64,000 bases of DNA from Lineus longissimus (lineage: Eukaryota; Nemertea; Pilidiophora; Heteronemertea; Lineidae). The translations under genes and the position numbers were made by a program. The notes under the pieces are model-generated. The model did not search any database and was not told the origin of the DNA. It was given only the letters and a program-made list of their open reading frames with translations. Of the stretch, positions 59,401 through 64,000 are shown one piece after another (positions within the stretch are counted from its first letter, which is position 1; the number at the start of each line of letters is the position of its first letter). The stretch lies in assembly GCF_910592395.1 (NCBI RefSeq), contig NC_088323.1, forward strand, positions 3,286,001-3,350,000, written 5' to 3'.

Positions 59401-62400
59401 AAACTGATCAGGGAGCTGAGGGAGGAAAATCTGAAACTGATGGAGATGTTAAAGAGCGGTGGTGTCATGGCAGCGCCAGATGCTGGCGCGTCGGCTGCTG
59501 CCGGCGGATACACAGAAGAAGGTAATTGTCATATCTGTCTTCCCAATTTGTTTGACTTGCATTCCAGTCTCCTCCAACATTGTAACCGAATCGAGTTGAG
59601 ATCTGCCAGACACTGACAATAGAGTGTATTCCTCTGTCAAATTAAAGCTAATTGCTAAATGAATGCCTAGGAAAAAAGGTCAATTAAAGACTGAAAATGT
59701 TTTAAAATTGCAGAGGTTGCTGAAATGAAGCGTGAAATGGAGGAAGCAATGAAGAAGAACAGTGAGGATTTGGATCAAATGAAGAAGACTTGGGAAGAAC
59801 AGATGAAGAAAGAAATGGAGGAAAATAAGGTAAGGCAGTGAACTGCCCCATGCAGAGTTTGTTTTTGTGGAAGTATGCCTCCACTCCAAAGTGAATACAG
59901 TATCTCTGTCCCTGAACATAAACCCCCGAGACATTTCCCCTCATTGGCTGTGTCGTGTTCATACCACTCTTCAAACTACTACCAACATGCTCCTAAGAGG
60001 ACTCGTGGAATGATTCGTCCCTCAATAGATGATTTACTCCAGAAATATTAAAATCACCTGCATCTCATAGTCATAGTCGATTTTGAGAAATTACTCAATA
60101 CTTTAAGTTCTCTTCATATTCAGGGCAAAGCCGAAATTGGAAAGAAAGAACAAGAAAAAAAAAAGACCACACCTTATTTGTGGAATTTGAATGAGGATCC
60201 GAGTCTTACGAACATGATCACACACATCATTGAGAATGGCAAGACACGTGTTGGCACCCCTGCGGCTGATCCAGCTGCTAACATCATACTCAAGGGATTG
60301 AGGTAGGTATTGCTGAGCAGCTGCAGCTTGCTAGAGAAGTATATCAGCGGTTTGGGCCATTTGGTACATTGATAAAGTACTTTGATAAAGAAGGATGGAT
60401 TTTTCAGATGGAAATCAAAATTGACGGCAGAAACAAAACGTACGTGCCACAGCTCTCTGCAGATCTTGAACTCGATACATTTGTTTTTTCTGTTGTTTTC
60501 AGTATTCAGAAGGAACATGCCATCATTATAAACAAGAATGGCACCGTGACAATTAAACCTTGCTCAGGAGCACAACTCATGATCAACGGTCAGGCGGTGA
60601 AGGGGGAGACTTTACTTCATCACAATGACAGGTAGGTTTGAAGGCTAAAAAACAATGCAAGTATCGACCCAACCTTAGTTGCTGGATTCAAACTTGATCT
60701 ATGCAGATCCGGTTTCTTTTCTGCTAACTTTGTCTCCTTTCACCATTGCATACATTGTATCCCAATTTGTCTTCTTCAGAGTGTTATTTGGATCTTCTCA
60801 ATTCTATATCTTCCACCACCCGAAAGAACTTGCCAAACTCGCCAAGAAGAAAGGCAAAATTGAAGCAATGACGTTTGAGGATGCTCAGCAGGAAATTGCT
60901 CAGAATTCTGGGATGTTGGCCGCTGCAGGTGGAGGAAAGGCTGGTCAGAAGAAAGGTAAAGAAAAGAGAACGACTTGGTATATTCTGTCTGATGTGATAT
61001 GGGTCGGAAAATCGACTGTCGTTCCCTGAGCACAGGCCAGGACTGGGTCAAAGCCTGAGTTGTGTCACTGCCATTATCCCCTCTCATCCAAGCTCAGTCC
61101 ACAACTTCGGCAGGTACCAGATGAGCAGTATGTATCTGTCTGTCCAGTTGAGTTTGGCTGTGGTGGCTTTTATCACCTCCTTGTTGACCTCCCTCAGTGT
61201 AAGTCATGAAGTCACGTTCCTTCCATGTTTCCCACTTTCAGAGGATCTCCTCCTCCAAGAAGACCTTGTCACCATACTACCGATGTTGAATGAAGCAAAC
61301 GCCATGTCCGAGGAACTGGACAAGAAGGTCAAGTTTGAGTGTGCCCTCATTTCACCGCAGGCACGAGGCCTGAGAGAAGGCAGGACAGAGGTAAGACCCT
61401 TTTTGCTACTTCTTTGAAGGACAAATTCATGCTCCTGTTAAGGTGTTTTTCATATCGTTCTGGCGAAAGGTACTTAGTTGAACTCAGGAATGTGACAAGA
61501 TCACATTTACCCAAAGATAGTGGTGTTGCACAGCGCGAGATTAACCAATGTTCTTTCATGCAGTCAACTAAAGCCGGTCAACTATGATACGGGCTGCCCA
61601 GGGCTGTGTAACATTACTATTTGTGATCACACAATTACAATTCGGTCCAGATTGTCACTTGTGTTTTTTACAGGTGAAAGTAAAGATGGTTAACATGGAG
61701 ACGGGCAATGAGTGGATGTGGGACAGAATCAAGTTCATCAACAGGAAGTACCTCATGCAAGAGATGTACCAGAACTACGTGCAGGGAGGAGAATGGGATG
61801 TACCAAGGGTATGACATGGCATTCATTGTCTGACTGCTGGACATTTTACATCATTTCGATACACTTTGTATTATTGTCCAGGTTAGAACAGAATGTGAAA
61901 AGCTCAGTGGAACTTCAGCCAATCAACACTCCTTAAATTCTGAAAGTCAAGGGATCCATCTGCCTTTAGAGGTAGTGTGGCTCGCATGTGCAATTTCAAG
62001 ACGATCTATATGTGGGGCAGTTGTTGGTAGGCCCTACTTTAATCATTTCTCTCTTGTTGCAGGACCAAGATCCATTCTGGGAACCTGTCGACACAGACCT
62101 TCTCATCGGTTCCGTCCACGTCTACCTTCAGTCCATCGGTTACCTCATTGAAGTGGAAGAAAATCTGACGATCACCGATTTCAAGGGGAATGAACAAGGT
62201 CATATGGTTGTGGAGATTCGACCGTGCAATAAGCAGTGGGCTGATCTTGATGATGAATTTGTTGACGATCCTATTGAACTCGTAAGTGTCCCTACAGTCA
62301 CACGTGGACACCACTTTATTCAATCCCTCCCTTCACTGTTTGACAACATCATTTTAGGCCATGATAATGAAGGTTATAGATTGGTGTCCGGACAATATGA

Positions 62401-64000
62401 AAAACACACGAGGCTTTTTTCCATTATTCATTATTCATTAATTTTCTTATCCAATTTAACATCATATGGTCGAGGCTGGGCCATGTTGGCTTCCTCCATC
62501 TATCTTCCTCCATCTAGTCATCTTCCTCCATCTAGTCATCTTCCTCCATCTACACCGCTCTCTTTATAATTCTAGGCTTCCCCAAATAGCCTACTCTTTC
62601 CCATCATTAGAAATCTCCAAAAGAATCGAACCCATTGCCAAGCACTACACCACTCTGTCCCAAATGATCAGAAATCCCCCAAATCGAACCCATGACCAAG
62701 CACTACACCACTCTTCCCCTATCATCAGAACTCCCCTAAGAATCGAATCCACGTCCAAGCACGATTCAATCTCCTTGACGGGCCTGACATGAGAAAGCAC
62801 GTGGAGACCATGAATAGTCCCGTGTAAACTAGACGAAAACGCCCACGAAATTGTCATCAGCACACGCATGTTTGATCTGTCAAATATCACGTTCTGATCA
62901 CGCCATCAGTATCCCACATTTCATGACATGAAATATTTATGAGCAAGAAGTATAACATCAGAATTATTTTTACAATTCAAACGAGTGTTCTTGGAGAAAA
63001 TCACGATTGAAAATGACCTCCCGTGGTCTTCAGGAAATCGAAAAATCGACACGTTTGGTTCCTCAACTATCCGCTAGGAGCACCAAACCGACACGCCGCA
63101 GCGGACGCGGTAACAGAGCTCTAGGCCAATCCCATTGGTCGACACAACGAGTGTTCGGCAATCTTCGCCAATGTTCGTTTTCTCTTCGGGATTAACGGTA
63201 TAAATTATTGATCGATGTTGTCTGGTCCCCTGCCCTCGATACGGGCGGAGAGGACACTTTACTACGACAGCAAGAGTTATTAGCCCGGATTATATGATCG
63301 ATGTCGCATGGCATGCATGGCGGCCCCGACACATGAGAAATGTGAGTGTGGTCGAGCAATGATCGGGTTACCTGAACCAGACCATTGATACATAATAGGT
63401 ACAGATTTAAGTGTAAATTTGATCGTTTTTCAATGAAAGATTGTGGAAGATGCTTTTGTTTAATGAAAGTGTTTTTTTTGTGCAAATATATAAAGGCCTT
63501 ATGAAACTTTAGGAGCATGCTGGCGGTGGACGCAAATCTATAACCTCCATTCTCATGGACTTAAAAAAATCAGTTTAACTTTAATTCAAGCTTCTGTTCA
63601 TGATGAAAATGTTTCATTTCACTTCAGGTCGGCAAAGATCTTTACTTCAAGTTGAAGATTCAAAACATCCTGGGGCTGCCTGCCAAATTTGGTTCTGTAA
63701 GTATTATTCGACAAAGGTTACATTAAATTGTGATAGTAAAGTTAGTCCCACGAGACAATAGTAGGCCTATTGTATTAGTCCTACCCTTTGGTGTAATGCA
63801 GCAGCCCATGTAAACCAATTTCCCCCATCTCTTTTATCTGTGGTTGTTCCCTGGCTGACGCTACTAATTGCTTGCACAGGGCAGAGCACACTGGCAGTAA
63901 GTATAAGGTGACACCAATACTTTGTCGAGTAGTTCTAGATAATATATGGCTTTAATACTGTACTATTTTCGTTTCAGAGTTATTGTAAATTTAGGTTTTA
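53451..64000 (+). CDS. kinesin-3 family motor with FHA domain (KIF28-like), 3' end outside window
   Basis: Nineteen exons seen: 53451-53492, 55869-56063, 56192-56324, 56570-56688, 56969-57159, 57338-57442, 57795-57928, 58842-58912, 59081-59141, 59345-59521, 59714-59829, 60124-60302, 60503-60631, 60780-60955, 61242-61390, 61674-61808, 62063-62281, 63628-63696, 63978->64000. All join in phase. The motor starts [14 protein letters not shown]. It has the P-loop GQTGSGKS (106-113), switch I NATSSRAHT, switch II DLAGSE, and neck [16 protein letters not shown] charged coiled coil ([19 protein letters not shown]) follows, then an FHA domain ([15 protein letters not shown] ... [15 protein letters not shown]) and a stalk region with [18 protein letters not shown]. 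The motor insert [14 protein letters not shown] and motor-FHA order fit KIF28/KIF1 kinesins, plus-end-directed cargo carriers on microtubules. The first intron is U12-type. The window ends inside an exon (SYCKFRF). Confidence 0.93.
53493..53502 (+). other. U12-type 5' splice site (AT-AC class)
   Basis: The coding frame of kinesin exon 1 stops being conserved after CCA TTT (PF). The following bases, ATATCCTTTT, match the AT-AC U12 donor consensus ATATCCTT exactly. No GT donor at this point restores the motor motif. Confidence 0.9.
55851..55868 (+). other. U12-type branch point and AC acceptor
   Basis: TTCCTTAACC, a perfect U12 branch-point word, stands 9-10 bases before a terminal AC at 55867-55868. 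The exon resumes AAT TCG CGC GAG (NSRE), giving the kinesin motif VRPFNSRE. No AG is available at this position. Confidence 0.9.
58018..58031. repeat. poly-G homopolymer
   Basis: Fourteen G in a row inside the kinesin intron between 57928 and 58842. Non-coding, probably length-variable. Confidence 0.85.
62502..62552. repeat. minisatellite, about 18-base unit x3
   Basis: TCTTCCTCCATCTAGTCA repeats nearly three times in the intron after kinesin exon 17. It extends the open frame of that exon artificially past its GTAAGT donor at 62282. Confidence 0.85.
62602..62761 (-). repeat. about 58-base tandem repeat carrying tRNA B-box-like motifs
   Basis: Three diverged units, each holding AAGCACTACACCACTC-like sequence and, on the minus strand, GGGTTCGATT or GGATTCGATT. 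The latter resembles the Pol III B box, and AGTGGTGTAGTGCTTGG precedes it like a tRNA-derived SINE body. They lie in the long kinesin intron 62282-63627. Confidence 0.6.

Noticed and set aside
1-64000. CRISPR arrays, prokaryotic operons or phage genes
   Set aside because: No spaced direct repeats of that kind. Gene structure with spliceosomal introns, signal peptides and poly(A) signals shows an animal nuclear genome.

Overview
This is a metazoan genomic window. Genes are split by short GT-AG introns, coding sequence is sparse, and poly(A) signals and Pol III-type repeats are present. Gene content and style suggest a marine invertebrate, most likely a spiralian/lophotrochozoan: a large-family peptide-type GPCR, Cys-loop receptor subunits, abundant short TACATGTA-type words and MITE-like hairpins. 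The species cannot be fixed from sequence alone. All gene models below were joined by hand from reading frame, splice sites and intron phase; no search was run.

Layout. (1) 1-5.5 kb: two small type I membrane proteins of the mannose-6-phosphate-receptor/ATG27 (MRH) type lie tail to tail. They share intron phases, and both end in a YSxI tail. (2) 6.8-12.5 kb (-): a complete 11-exon Na+/nucleoside cotransporter (SLC28/CNT). (3) 13.3-19.5 kb (-): a Cys-loop (nicotinic-type) receptor locus with one set of N-terminal exons and two successive C-terminal modules. (4) 24.2-24.8 kb (-): a single-exon twist gene inside more than 9 kb of sequence with no other recognisable gene. (5) 29.2-30.6 kb (+): a two-exon rhodopsin-class GPCR. 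(6) 31-39 kb: MITE-like hairpins, two orphan signal-peptide exons and a partly resolved minus-strand gene with a PAN/apple-like exon and a large unrecognised C-terminal exon. (7) 40.6-45.2 kb (-): a complete 12-exon DOMON plus copper type II monooxygenase (MOXD1-like). (8) 50.4-52.2 kb (+): a BTB-BACK-Kelch protein in one coding exon. (9) 53.5 kb to the end (+): a kinesin-3 family motor (KIF28-like) with motor, coiled coil and FHA domains. It continues past the window.

The genes do not form a pathway. The most notable points are a textbook U12-type AT-AC intron interrupting the first motor motif of the kinesin, the one-head/two-tails organisation of the Cys-loop locus, and three independent partial exon duplications (SLC28, Cys-loop, GPCR), two of them visibly decayed, inside introns next to the intact exon.
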